Notes: a model not told the origin generated them from the letters alone. A stretch of 64,000 nucleotides of DNA from Microcoleus sp. FACHB-61 (GCA_014695295.1 JACJNY010000078.1:50899-114898); one strand, 5' to 3'. Positions 34,756 through 44,120 are shown, numbered from the stretch's first letter. Program-made: numbers and translations.

Positions 34756-36630
34756 CTAATTGTTAATTACCGATTCGATCGTTTGGTGATAGATAATCCT
34801 GCCCGGAGTAGTGCGAATGAACTGATTGAGTACCTTGCCCTCTCCGTCTTCCCGAACCCGGCGGAACTTGTATTCTTTCGTCACTATACCGTCGGTCGAG
34901 CGTTCCACCTTCAGCGGTTCTCCCTCGGGTTCTGCGTTTTCTATGGCGCCTTGAAACCTCACCCACACATAAGAGTGCAAGTCAACGATTCCTTGTTCGT
35001 AAGCTACAACCGCGTCGGTAAGGTTGGAGAAATAGTGACCGGCTCCTTTTTGAGCGTCAGGATTTTCGGCTGTCAAGTAATAGCAACCGAGCACCATATC
35101 TTGAGAAGGAGTAACGATCGGTCTTCCGGTTGCCGGCGACATAATGTTGTTAGAAGCCAGCATCAGCAAGCGCGCTTCCGCCTGAGATTCCAGAGACAAA
35201 GGCACGTGCACGGCCATTTGGTCGCCGTCAAAGTCAGCGTTAAAAGCCGGACAGACTAGCGGGTGAAGCTGAATTGCCCTCCCGTCCACCAAAATCGGCT
35301 CAAAGGCTTGAATCCCCAAACGGTGCAGCGTCGGCGCCCGGTTCAGCATCACCGGGTGTCCTTCAATCACCTCCTGAAGCACGTCCCAAACGCTGGGATC
35401 GTTGCGCTGGATCAGTTTTTTGGCAGCTTTGATGTTGTTGACCAATCCTTGGCGGATCAAGCGGTGGATGACGAAAGGCTGGAAAAGTTCGATCGCCATT
35501 TCCCTCGGCAAACCGCACTGATGAATTTTCAGTTTCGGTCCCACCACAATCACCGAACGCCCGGAGTAGTCAACCCGTTTCCCCAGCAAGTTTTGCCGGA
35601 AACGACCTTGTTTCCCTTCAATGATGTCCGACAGCGACTTCAGCGGGCGGTTGTTTGCCCCCACCACCGTCCTGCCCCGGCGACCGTTGTCAATCAGCGC
35701 ATCCACAGCTTCTTGCAGCATCCGCTTTTCGTTGCGGATGATAATCTCCGGCGCCAGAATTTCTTGCAGTCTCGCCAAGCGGTTATTGCGGTTGATGACT
35801 CTCCGATAGAGGTCGTTGAGGTCACTCGTTGCAAAACGCCCGCCGTCTAACTGCACCATCGGCCGCAAGTCCGGGGGAATCACCGGAATCACATTGAGCA
35901 CCATCCAATCGGGATGAGAACCCGTAGCGATGAAGTTGTCAATCACTCGCAAGCGTTTAATCAACTTCGCCCGTTTTTGACCTTTAGCATTAGCAATATC
36001 TTCCCGCAGCTTTTCCGCTTCAGTTTCTAGCGGAATGTTTTGCAGCAAAACTTGCAAAGCTTCAGCACCAATCCCCACTTCTACACCTGTGAGTGTGGAA
36101 TCTTCGCTGTAAAGTTCGTCTTCTATTTCCAGCCAAGCATCTTCCGTGAGCAATTGTTTGTATTGCAGCTTCTCTGCATTACCTGCATTCAGGACAACGT
36201 AGGCATTGAAATACACGATTTGTTCGACATCTCGCAGCGGCATATCTAACAGAATTGCCATGTAACTCGGGATGCCTTTGAGATACCAAACGTGAGCGAC
36301 TGGAGCTGCTAATTTGATAAAGCCCATGCGATGGCGGCGGACGCGAGATTCAGTGACTTCAACACCGCATCTTTCGCAAACAATGCCTCTATGGCGAACT
36401 CGTTTGTACTTCCCACAATGACATTCCCAATCTTTTGCAGGCCCAAAAATGCGCTCGCAAAACAAGCCATCCATTTCAGGTTTTAATGTCCTATAATTTA
36501 TTGTTTCGGGTTTTGTCACCTCGCCGGTTATCTGACCGTTGGGTAAAGTTCTCTCTCCCCACTGTCGAATTCTTTCTGGTGAAGCTAACCCGATCTTGAC
36601 GTAATCAAAGCGTTGTTCTATTTTAGCCAT
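34756..36630 (-). CDS. rpoC1: DNA-directed RNA polymerase gamma subunit (RpoC1)
   Basis: A 624-residue subunit equal to the N-terminal half of bacterial beta'. It has the zinc-binding segment CHCGKYKRVRHRGIVCERCGVEV and the catalytic magnesium loop NADFDGDQMAVHVPLS at around residue 462. The DEEP-sequence start is MAKIEQRFDYVKIGLASPERI. The open frame extends four codons upstream, but GGAG lies 6 bases before the ATG at 36630, so that start is preferred. It stands between the HNH gene and rpoC2 and must be transcribed through the HNH gene from the rpoB side unless a local promoter exists. Its N-terminus is intact despite the neighbouring insertion. Confidence 0.97.
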   Translation of the reverse strand: MAKIEQRFDYVKIGLASPERIRQWGERTLPNGQITGEVTKPETINYRTLKPEMDGLFCERIFGPAKDWECHCGKYKRVRHRGIVCERCGVEVTESRVRRHRMGFIKLAAPVAHVWYLKGIPSYMAILLDMPLRDVEQIVYFNAYVVLNAGNAEKLQYKQLLTEDAWLEIEDELYSEDSTLTGVEVGIGAEALQVLLQNIPLETEAEKLREDIANAKGQKRAKLIKRLRVIDNFIATGSHPDWMVLNVIPVIPPDLRPMVQLDGGRFATSDLNDLYRRVINRNNRLARLQEILAPEIIIRNEKRMLQEAVDALIDNGRRGRTVVGANNRPLKSLSDIIEGKQGRFRQNLLGKRVDYSGRSVIVVGPKLKIHQCGLPREMAIELFQPFVIHRLIRQGLVNNIKAAKKLIQRNDPSVWDVLQEVIEGHPVMLNRAPTLHRLGIQAFEPILVDGRAIQLHPLVCPAFNADFDGDQMAVHVPLSLESQAEARLLMLASNNIMSPATGRPIVTPSQDMVLGCYYLTAENPDAQKGAGHYFSNLTDAVVAYEQGIVDLHSYVWVRFQGAIENAEPEGEPLKVERSTDGIVTKEYKFRRVREDGEGKVLNQFIRTTPGRIIYHQTIESVINN

Positions 36631-36714
36631 TCTTGACTCCAATTGATGATTTACAGTCGATAATTTGTGGTAATTTATCTTTTTTGTTGGATTTTTTTGC
36701 GGCTTAAATCAATT

Positions 36715-37803
36715 TTATTCTCCTCTATATGTGACATTCCTTTTGATATCAGAAATGACATTTCTGGATACCCCTAATTCCTGAGCAATTTTAGCAATGG
36801 ATTCTCCGGCTTGAATTCGTTCTCTGATTTCAAGAGCTTGAGCAAAAGTAAATTTGCGATCAAGATGTCCACCCATGCGAGGAAGTGGAACCTGTTGACC
36901 TGCTTCCTTCCAAGTGACGTGATATTTAATATCGTGTATGGTTTTGCGGCCGACACTGTATTCCTGTGCTACATCCTTCATCCTCTCTCCTGCTGCTAGC
37001 TTTTGTCGAATTTCTCGCACCTTTTCCCAATCTAATTTGGCATTGGAAAGGGGATGACTTTTGCCTTGAGTGCGTCCTTTCTTAGAAGCATCTAATGAAT
37101 TTTGGGAACGGGTACCACCCCACAGGTGTTCTGGATTGATGCAACTGGGACGATCGCAGCTATGACAAGCATCTATTGAAGTGGGAATTTCACATCCTAA
37201 TTTCTCTGCTAAAACAGCACGAGTGACTGATTTCGATTTCCCATTTTTAAAGTACCTGCCATAGCCTTGACCGTCCTTTGAGCCTTGAAAAATGATGCAG
37301 CCGTTGTCTTGAATTTCTCCTAAAAAACCTGGCGAAACTGTAGTGAAGTTATCGGGAATATTTGTCTGAAGTATCTTAGTAATAGTTTCATGTTGTACCC
37401 CATACTCTTTTGCTAGGTGGTTTTTGACTGTTCCAGATAAATATTTAGTCTGAATTTCCCGTAGTTGTGCGATCGACAATATGCCAATACCGGGAATACT
37501 TTTGCATCTGGGAGTTTTGCGATCGCGCCCAATCATCTGCCCGGTATTCTCAGCAGCAGTACCTACTACCAGATGTGCCGGGTTGATGCAGCTTCGATTG
37601 TCGCAGGTATGGCAACCAAAATAACCGGAACCGAGGAACCCTGCTATTTTTGATTCGAGGACTAAACGGTGGACTAATACTGTTTTGCCATCGATCCACT
37701 TGCGCGCGTAACCGTTGCCAAACTTGCTCCCTTGCCAATTAATACAGCCCGTCGCCCGGTCAACTTCTCCTTGAATTCCTGGGACAACTGTTACAATATT
37801 CAT
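36715..37803 (-). CDS. Double-HNH homing-endonuclease-like protein inside the rpo operon
   Basis: A 362-residue protein built from two similar halves. Half 1 has GCINWQGSKFGNGYARKW, VHRLV and the zinc/HNH motif C64-HTC-DNRSC-INPAHL (His65, Asn74, His77), then a helix-turn-helix (LAKEYGVQHETITKIL). Half 2 has NGCIIFQGSKDGQGYGRY, then VTRAV in place of VHR, and C213-HSC-DRPSC-INPEHL, then two HTH units (AQEYSVGRKTIHDI and AQELGVSRNVISDI). This is the layout of phage and intron HNH homing enzymes: nuclease domain plus DNA-binding repeats. It is free-standing, 142 bases after rpoB and 84 bases before rpoC1, same strand. An AGGAG ribosome site lies 11 bases upstream of its ATG. Homing activity is inferred. 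Confidence 0.88.
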   Translation of the reverse strand: MNIVTVVPGIQGEVDRATGCINWQGSKFGNGYARKWIDGKTVLVHRLVLESKIAGFLGSGYFGCHTCDNRSCINPAHLVVGTAAENTGQMIGRDRKTPRCKSIPGIGILSIAQLREIQTKYLSGTVKNHLAKEYGVQHETITKILQTNIPDNFTTVSPGFLGEIQDNGCIIFQGSKDGQGYGRYFKNGKSKSVTRAVLAEKLGCEIPTSIDACHSCDRPSCINPEHLWGGTRSQNSLDASKKGRTQGKSHPLSNAKLDWEKVREIRQKLAAGERMKDVAQEYSVGRKTIHDIKYHVTWKEAGQQVPLPRMGGHLDRKFTFAQALEIRERIQAGESIAKIAQELGVSRNVISDIKRNVTYRGE

Positions 37804-37836
37804 GTTCAGCGTCTCTCCTGTTTAGAGCGTTGATTC

Positions 37837-37867
37837 GCCTCAGCAGTGGTACGAACACTGCTGAGGC
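37837..37867 (-). promoter_or_regulatory. Perfect 12-bp hairpin just upstream of the HNH gene
   Basis: GCCTCAGCAGTG (37837-37848) pairs with 37856-37867 around a 7-base loop. It lies 34 bases upstream of the HNH start in the rpoB-HNH spacer. It could attenuate HNH expression, process the mRNA, or mark a terminus of the inserted segment. Confidence 0.6.
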
Positions 37868-37887
37868 ATTTTAATTTGAGATTGTCG

Positions 37888-37936
37888 ATTAAAGATTAAA
37901 GAATTGAATGCTGTCAAAAAATCTTTAATCTTTAAT
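37888..37936. repeat. Complementary TCTTTAA heptamer arrays
   Basis: ATTAAAGATTAAAGA (37888-37902) is exactly complementary to 37922-37936, giving a 15-bp stem right after the rpoB stop codon. Confidence 0.75.
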
Positions 37937-37945
37937 CTTTAATTC

Positions 37946-40900
37946 CTAATCCTCGTCAAGTTCGTCACGAGAAAGGGATTCGTAAGTAGGCCGGGAGGGC
38001 GATCGCTTGCCCCCAGCATCTGCCATCAAATCCACCTCAACGTGTTCGCTGCCCTCGTCGGACGTATTCACCTTGTGCACAGCAATATCCAAGCACAAAG
38101 ACTGCAACTCCCGCATCAGCACCTTGAAAGATTCGGGCGTACCGGGGCGCGGAATGGCTTTGCCTTTGACGATCGCATTCAGCGCTTCATTCCGCCCCTG
38201 CATATCGTCCGACTTGACAGTCAGCAACTCTTGCAAAGTATAAGCTGCGCCGAACGCTTCCAGAGCCCAGACTTCCATTTCTCCGAACCGCTGACCTCCC
38301 TGCTGCGCTTTGCCGCCCAAAGGCTGCTGCGTTACCAGCGAGTAAGGGCCTGTGCTGCGGGCGTGGATCTTATCGTCTACCAAGTGAACCAGCTTCAGCA
38401 TATAGGCGATGCCGACTGTGATGGGGCGATCGAACGGTTCCCCAGTTCTGCCATCGTAGACAATAGTCTTGCCGGGGTGCTTTTCGTTAAACACCCAAGG
38501 CTTGCCGGTTTTTTCGCGTGCCTCCTGTAGCTTGCCGTGTACGGTTTCGCGAGACTTTTCAGCGCCGTGCATTTCATCAAAAGGCACCATCTTGAACCGC
38601 ATCGACAGATTTTCGCCGGCCCATCCCAGCAAGCACTCAAAAATCTGACCTACGTTCATCCGCGACGGTACGCCCAAGGGATTGAGCACTATGTCAACCG
38701 GAGTCCCGTCGGGTAAGTAGGGCATATCCTCCATCGGCAGAATCCGGGACACAATACCCTTATTTCCGTGGCGGCCGGCCATTTTGTCGCCGACTTGAAT
38801 CTTGCGCTTTTGAGCTACGTAGACGCGGACGACCATGTTGGCGCCGGGGGGCAGTTCGTCGCCCTGTTCGCGGGTAAACACCCGCACGTCCACCACGCGG
38901 CCTTTTTCGCCGTTAGGGACGCGGAGGGAATTGTCGCGCACGTCGCGGGCTTTTTCGCCGAAGATTGCCCTCAGCAGTTTTTCTTCCGGCGGTTGGTCGG
39001 ATTCGCCTTTGGGAGTGACTTTGCCCACTAGGATGTCGCTGGCTTCTACCCAGGCTCCTTTGCGGATAATGCCCTGTTCGTCTAGCTGGCGCAGCGCGTC
39101 TTCGCCGACGTTAGGAATTTCGCGGGTGATTTCTTCGGGGCCGAGTTTGGTTTGGCGGGCTTCGATTTCGTATTTTTCAATGTGGATCGATGTGTAGACA
39201 TCTTCGTACACCAAACGCTCGCTAATTAGCATGGCGTCTTCGTAGTTGTAGCCTTCCCAAGGCATATAAGCTACGAGGATGTTGTGACCCAGAGCGAGTT
39301 CTGCTCCTTCGGTGGAGGAACCGTCGGCGAGCACTTGACCTGCTACGACGCGATCGCCCTCATAAATCAGCGGACGCTGGTTTAAACAAGTATCTTGGTT
39401 AGAGCGCTGATATTTTTGCAGTTCGTGTTCGATGCAACCAGCATATTTTTGCTTCCAAACCGAGGGCTGTTTGACTTTGAGCTCGTCGTATTCCCGAATC
39501 AGGAAATGTTCTTCGCTGGAATTAGATTCGGCATCCTCAGCTAGGGGTTTGACAATAATCCGGGTAGCGTCGATGTAAATCACCTCGCCGTTAATCCGGG
39601 AAACCACAACCATCCCGGAATCTCGCGCCGCCTGAGCTTCCAAGCCCGTACCAACTAGGGGCCGTTCTGGTTTCAGTAGCGGCACAGCTTGCCGCTGCAT
39701 ATTTGAACCCATCAGAGCTCGGTTGGCGTCGTCGTGTTCCAAGAACGGAATCAGCGATGTCGCGACGGAGACGATTTGCACGGGCGAAATCGCCATGTAG
39801 TCCACCTGCATCGGAGTGGTGGTAGTAAATTCTTGGCGGTAGCGGACGGCTACGGTTTCGCCCAAGAGGTTGTTGTTTTCGTCGAGGCTGATGTCTCCGG
39901 GGGCGACGCGCAAATCGTCTTCTTCATCGGCTGTCATGTAAACAGGGGCTTTGTCGCGCAGCACCCGTCCTTTTTCTACTGGATAAAAAGGAGTTTCGAT
40001 GAAGCCGTAGGGGTTGACTCGGGCGTGGGTTGCCAAGGAACCGATCAGACCGGCGTTGGGGCCTTCTGGTGTTTCGATCGGGCAAATCCGGCCGTAGTGG
40101 GACGGGTGAATGTCCCGCACTGCAAACCCGGCGCGTTCCCGAGTCAGACCTCCAGGGCCCAAGGCGGAAAGCCGACGTTTGTGAGTCAGTTCTGCCAGAG
40201 GGTTGGTTTGATCCATGAACTGCGATAGCTGGGAGGAACCGAAGAATTCCTTGATTGCTGCTACCAGCGGTTTGGGGTTGACCAGAGAAGCGGGGCTGAG
40301 GGAGTCGGCATCCGAGACGGTCATTCTTTCGCGGATGATCCGTTCTAAGCGGTTGAGGCCGACGCGCACTTGGTTTTGCAGCAGTTCTCCGACACTGCGG
40401 ACGCGACGGTTGCCTAAGTGGTCGATGTCGTCGGTGGAGCCGATGTCGAATTCGAGGTTAATTAAGTAGTCGATCGCCGTCAAGATATCTTGCGATGTCA
40501 GCACCCGCATCGTATCCGGGACTGTCAAGCGCAATTTTTTGTTGAGTTTGTAGCGACCCACTCGACCCAAATCGTAGCGTTTGGGGTCGAAAAAACGCGA
40601 GTTGAGGAGCTGTTCGCCCCCCGCTACGGTGGGGGGCTCGCCGGGACGGAGTTTGCGGTAGAGCTCCATCAAAGCTTCTTCTTCGCCGAATTGTCCTTCT
40701 TTCTCGATCGTTTTTTGGAAGTATTCCGGGTGCCGCAGGGAGTCGTAGATTTCACCGTCTGTGAGTCCCAAAGCTTTGAGCAGCACCTGGGCTGAGAGTT
40801 TGCGGGTTTTGTCGATTCTGACCCAGACTAAATCGTTTTTGTCTGTTTCAAATTTCAGCCAAGCGCCGCGGTTGGGGATCAGGGAGGCGTTGTAGGAACG

Positions 40901-41332
40901 GCGACCGTTTTTGTCGGTTTCCGATTTGTAGTACACGCCTGGGGAACGCACGATTTGGTTGACAATCACGCGTTCGGCGCCGTTGATAATGAAAGTGCCG
41001 CGCTCGGTCATCAAGGGCAAGTCGCCGATGAAGACTTCTTGTTCTTTGATTTCCCCTGTTTCTTTGTTAATCAGGCGGGTGGGTACATACATTTGCACCG
41101 AGTAGGTGCTGTCCCTGCGCTTGGCTTCGTCCACGTCGTATTTCGGGCGCTTGAGTTTGAAGTCTTTGCCCATGAAGTGGAGTTCCAGCTTCCCCGTGTA
41201 GTCTGTAATCGGGGAGAAGCTGTCGAGTTCTTCGATCAGCCCGGCTTCTAGAAACCAGCGAAAACTTGCCCGCTGGATTTCGATCAGGTCGGGCAAGGTG
41301 AAGGCGAATTCTGTGTAATCTTTAGTGGTCAT
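37946..41332 (-). CDS. rpoB: DNA-directed RNA polymerase beta subunit (RpoB)
   Basis: A 1128-residue catalytic-core subunit. Visible landmarks are the fork and rifampicin region (SSQLSQFMDQTNPLAELTHKRRLSALGPGGLTRERAGF), IHPSHYGRICPIETPEGPNAGLI, the switch region GDKMAGRHGNKGIVSRI, and the C-terminal clamp anchor GGQRFGEMEVWALEAFGAAYTLQELLTVKSDD. The length fits cyanobacterial RpoB. No resistance-type change in the SQFMDQ..HKRRLSALGPGGL segment is obvious. It is downstream of rpsT and tatD on the same strand and followed by the HNH gene, not directly by rpoC1. Confidence 0.98.
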   Translation of the reverse strand: MTTKDYTEFAFTLPDLIEIQRASFRWFLEAGLIEELDSFSPITDYTGKLELHFMGKDFKLKRPKYDVDEAKRRDSTYSVQMYVPTRLINKETGEIKEQEVFIGDLPLMTERGTFIINGAERVIVNQIVRSPGVYYKSETDKNGRRSYNASLIPNRGAWLKFETDKNDLVWVRIDKTRKLSAQVLLKALGLTDGEIYDSLRHPEYFQKTIEKEGQFGEEEALMELYRKLRPGEPPTVAGGEQLLNSRFFDPKRYDLGRVGRYKLNKKLRLTVPDTMRVLTSQDILTAIDYLINLEFDIGSTDDIDHLGNRRVRSVGELLQNQVRVGLNRLERIIRERMTVSDADSLSPASLVNPKPLVAAIKEFFGSSQLSQFMDQTNPLAELTHKRRLSALGPGGLTRERAGFAVRDIHPSHYGRICPIETPEGPNAGLIGSLATHARVNPYGFIETPFYPVEKGRVLRDKAPVYMTADEEDDLRVAPGDISLDENNNLLGETVAVRYRQEFTTTTPMQVDYMAISPVQIVSVATSLIPFLEHDDANRALMGSNMQRQAVPLLKPERPLVGTGLEAQAARDSGMVVVSRINGEVIYIDATRIIVKPLAEDAESNSSEEHFLIREYDELKVKQPSVWKQKYAGCIEHELQKYQRSNQDTCLNQRPLIYEGDRVVAGQVLADGSSTEGAELALGHNILVAYMPWEGYNYEDAMLISERLVYEDVYTSIHIEKYEIEARQTKLGPEEITREIPNVGEDALRQLDEQGIIRKGAWVEASDILVGKVTPKGESDQPPEEKLLRAIFGEKARDVRDNSLRVPNGEKGRVVDVRVFTREQGDELPPGANMVVRVYVAQKRKIQVGDKMAGRHGNKGIVSRILPMEDMPYLPDGTPVDIVLNPLGVPSRMNVGQIFECLLGWAGENLSMRFKMVPFDEMHGAEKSRETVHGKLQEAREKTGKPWVFNEKHPGKTIVYDGRTGEPFDRPITVGIAYMLKLVHLVDDKIHARSTGPYSLVTQQPLGGKAQQGGQRFGEMEVWALEAFGAAYTLQELLTVKSDDMQGRNEALNAIVKGKAIPRPGTPESFKVLMRELQSLCLDIAVHKVNTSDEGSEHVEVDLMADAGGKRSPSRPTYESLSRDELDED

Positions 41333-41934
41333 GGGTGTCCTTTTTCCGCAGTGGCTCTAGCTTTTTACATGGCGCCAAGGCTTGGCGTTTTTACCTTGTT
41401 GCGTTTTTTTGAGGGATTGTGTGAGAGAATTTATATGATATTTTTGAGTACCTGCCAACTGCTGCAACGGTTATTTTTGCTGGTTGCTCGCAGGAGTTTT
41501 TTGCCTATTTTGGCTGCGATCGAGATGCTTTTAGCTCCGATGTCGTGGTGTTCCAGGATAAATCCCCTAGACTCTTGACTCTCAAAATTTACTTGACAGC
41601 TATTGCCAAATTGCTGAGGTTCCAAGTTTCTTCTGATCTGTAAGTTTGAGTGTGTAAGTTTGAGGTATTGCGTGAAGTTTTTGCCGATCCCGAAGGTTAG
41701 CGTACTCGCGTTGTGTTGGCATTTCCCGGGCGACTGCGATGTCGCCGACAGCAAGCCAACGCCCGATCGGCTGGTTCTTTTTATTATAGGACGCAAATCC
41801 GATCGCTGCAGGCAACGCCAAAAGAATCTCAATTAAAGGATGAATCCGGTTTTTCTGGCAGGATATAAATGGGATTGTCTCTATCGCTTGCCCCTAAATC
41901 GACCTGTTTTCGTCGTTTCTCTGTTCTGCTATAG
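41333..41934. other. 602-bp rpoB leader region
   Basis: No supported gene is seen. A 73-codon minus-strand frame (41600-41821) has no recognisable features. The rpoB promoter and untranslated leader should lie here. No ribosomal-protein-binding leader structure was recognised. Confidence 0.5.
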
Positions 41935-42714
41935 CTAAACTGAAAAGCCGAATAGCTGACAGGCATTTTCGGTTGTCTGCTGGGACAAAGTTAAGAGAGA
42001 AACTCCTCTCAATTTAGCAACTTGCTCGGCTACGTAGTAGACGTAGGCTGGTTCGTTGCGTTTTCCCCGCTGGGGTACGGGGGCGAGAAAAGGGCAATCT
42101 GTCTCGACAAGGATGCGATCGCTATTTACCATACAAGCTGATTCTTGTATTTGCAAGGCTTTTTTAAAGGTGACTGTTCCGCTAAAACTTATGTAGAAAC
42201 CTAGGTCTAAAAACCACTTGGTTTCTTCGGGCGTGCCTCCCCAGCAGTGCATGACCCCGCGCACGGGTCCGCGTGTCTGCCAAAAGTTCCTCAGCATTTC
42301 GGCCATTGGGGCGGCGGCGTCGCGACAGTGGATAATGACTGGTTTGTCAAGTTGCTGGGCGATTTCAAGCTGTGCCTCAAACACTTTAAACTGGTGTTCT
42401 CGATCGTCAGCTTTATAAAAGTCCAGTCCGGTTTCGCCGATCGCCACTACCCTAGAGTCCGAACTTGCTAATTCCCTAATCTGGCTCGCAGTCTCGTCTT
42501 TCCACTTGTCGGCATCTAGGGGGTGGAGTCCAACCGCAAAGGAGACTTCTGCAAACTGATTGGCGATTGCTTGAATGCCGGCAAACTCTTCTGGCTCTAC
42601 ACAAGAATGAACCAGCCGAACTACACCAGCTTCGCGCCAGCGTTCTCGAATGGCTTCTAACTCAGATTTGTAGGTTTCAAAGTTGATATGAACGTGAGTG
42701 TCGATGAGCTGCAT
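41935..42714 (-). CDS. tatD: TatD-family metal-dependent DNase/hydrolase
   Basis: A 259-residue TIM-barrel hydrolase with the family metal ligands in order: DTHVHINF at the start, GLHP, the Glu in AIGETGLDFYK, IIHCRDA, MHCWGG and the late Asp in LVETDCPFLAP. TatD enzymes remove nucleotides from damaged 3' DNA ends or act as general phosphodiesterases. It lies 220 bases downstream of rpsT and 602 bases upstream of rpoB on the same strand, the usual cyanobacterial arrangement. It starts at ATG 42714. Confidence 0.95.
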   Translation of the reverse strand: MQLIDTHVHINFETYKSELEAIRERWREAGVVRLVHSCVEPEEFAGIQAIANQFAEVSFAVGLHPLDADKWKDETASQIRELASSDSRVVAIGETGLDFYKADDREHQFKVFEAQLEIAQQLDKPVIIHCRDAAAPMAEMLRNFWQTRGPVRGVMHCWGGTPEETKWFLDLGFYISFSGTVTFKKALQIQESACMVNSDRILVETDCPFLAPVPQRGKRNEPAYVYYVAEQVAKLRGVSLLTLSQQTTENACQLFGFSV

Positions 42715-42934
42715 GGCGGAAGCAGATTAGAGGTGATACGGGAGCGTCCGAGTGGGATAGGGCGAGGGGGGGAGTGAGAGAGTCTGCGACTGGGAGTGGG
42801 AGAGAGTGTGTGGGAAAAATCTTCCGTCTTCTTTCTTCCTTCTTCCTTCTTCACGATTGACTTCTTCCCTCAACCTCCATCCCTTAAATCCGTTAAATCT
42901 TGTACACTGCTTCGTTGCCGAACTTCCTTCTGTC

Positions 42935-43234
42935 TTAAGATGCTACCGATACTTCGTGCGGCTTGAGGGTTCTTGCCAAGCGGGACTTTTTGCGAGCACC
43001 GTTGTTGCGGTGGAGTACACCTTTTTTGACAGCTTTGTCTATTTTGCTGTACGCCTCAGACATTCGCTGCTGGACTTCTTGCATTAATTCAGGACTCGGA
43101 GCTGCGGCGTATTTGTCAACGGCCGCAAAATACTTCTTCATCAAAGTTTTGACCGCTGACTTGTAAGATTTGTTGTACAAGCGGTTGCGTTCGGCGATTT
43201 TGACTCGTTTGACGGCGGACTTAATATTTGCCAT
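42935..43234 (-). CDS. rpsT: 30S ribosomal protein S20
   Basis: A 99-residue, very basic protein starting MANIKSAVKRVKIAERNRLYN, with the family's helical core (AVKTLMKKYFAAV, YSKIDKAVKKGVLHRNNGARKKSRLA). It binds the 5' domain of 16S rRNA early in small-subunit assembly. It is the first gene of the rpsT-tatD-rpo block. Confidence 0.97.
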   Translation of the reverse strand: MANIKSAVKRVKIAERNRLYNKSYKSAVKTLMKKYFAAVDKYAAAPSPELMQEVQQRMSEAYSKIDKAVKKGVLHRNNGARKKSRLARTLKPHEVSVAS

Positions 43235-44120
43235 AGTTCAGTTGCTGGAAGTAGGTATTCATGGATACGCCCCAGTCTAAAGACAGTCTCAAGACACGGG
43301 GATTTTCAAGGACAACCTTTTCGGGATCGATCCGCAAAAAGCTTGATTTTAAAAGGCTGAGTCAGACAGCCACTCTCCACTCGCTCAGATTGAGATGAGT
43401 CTGTGGCTATTTTTTGGCGATCGCCCGCGCAATAATTTTTTATTGACTTATTTAACCGCCCATTTTTTGCCCTTGACGATACCCAAAGGTATGACACGGA
43501 TGTTACGGAGGCCTGTTGCGTGGTTTCCACCGTCACCAGTTAAAGTCACGGTTTCTTGCGCCCAACTTTCAACTATACAATAAATTGGCGTTTTTTTATA
43601 AAAAATTTATCAGGTGTTGGAAAAACTAATATAGCATCTATTCTGCAAAGAATGTGATTCCCTGAAAAATCCAAGTTAAGCTATAACAAAGAGTACGGGT
43701 TATTTGGGCTTCGGCAAGAAGCACTTAACGAAGGCAGAAGGCAGAAGGCAGAAGGTAGAAGGTAGCCGGAGCAGAAGGTAGAAGGTAGAAGGTAGAAGGC
43801 AGAATCAAAATTATCCTGCTTGCACACTCTCCCCCTCATACACACTCCCGCTCGGACACTCTCCCCCTCTGGGATCGAACCCTCTCCCTCCGCACCCGGT
43901 TCTCTGGCGCGCAATTCCTCAGAAAGGTTGTGACTTGTCCTCAGTGTTGCAAAATCCTCGACAGAGATTTAAACGCTGCACTGAAGCCTTTGAAAATGCC
44001 GCGACTCTCGCGGTTTAAGCTTGTGGACTGGTGGTGGCATACTTCTGCAGGATATCGCCACAAAAATCCCCAATTGTCAAGCAAATGTTAGTGAATTTAT
44101 AGACGGCATTCCTAATCTCC
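43235..44120. other. Divergent spacer between rpsT and hisD
   Basis: Promoters for rpsT (leftward) and hisD (rightward) should lie here. GGCAGAA/GGTAGAA heptamers fill 43733-43803, followed by CACTCTCCCCCTC repeats (43823-43873). A possible short minus-strand gene (43448-43549) is listed separately. No tRNA is seen. Confidence 0.55.
43448..43549 (-). CDS. Possible 33-residue basic peptide
   Basis: From GTG 43549 the minus strand reads VTLTGDGGNHATGLRNIRVI then PLGIVKGKKWAVK and a TAA. The frame is open upstream to 43606 without an ATG (…PIYCIVESWAQET). Composition is protein-like and basic, but no ribosome site stands out and no family is recognised. It could also be the tail of a decayed gene. 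Confidence 0.25.
   Translation of the reverse strand: MTLTGDGGNHATGLRNIRVIPLGIVKGKKWAVK

Noticed and set aside
30175..36249. Several plus-strand open frames of 100-200 codons opposite rpoC2 and rpoC1
   Set aside because: They are antisense shadows of the polymerase genes, with arginine- and histidine-rich compositions and no family features.
41600..41821. A 73-codon minus-strand frame (MALPAAIGFASYNKKNQ...) in the rpoB leader
   Set aside because: No family match, ribosome site or conserved motif is visible; kept only as a possibility.
43823..43920. tRNA-like look of GGGATCGAACCC on the plus strand (GGGTTCGATCCC on the minus)
   Set aside because: No acceptor stem, anticodon arm or D-arm can be built; it lies in a CACTCTCCCCCTC repeat.
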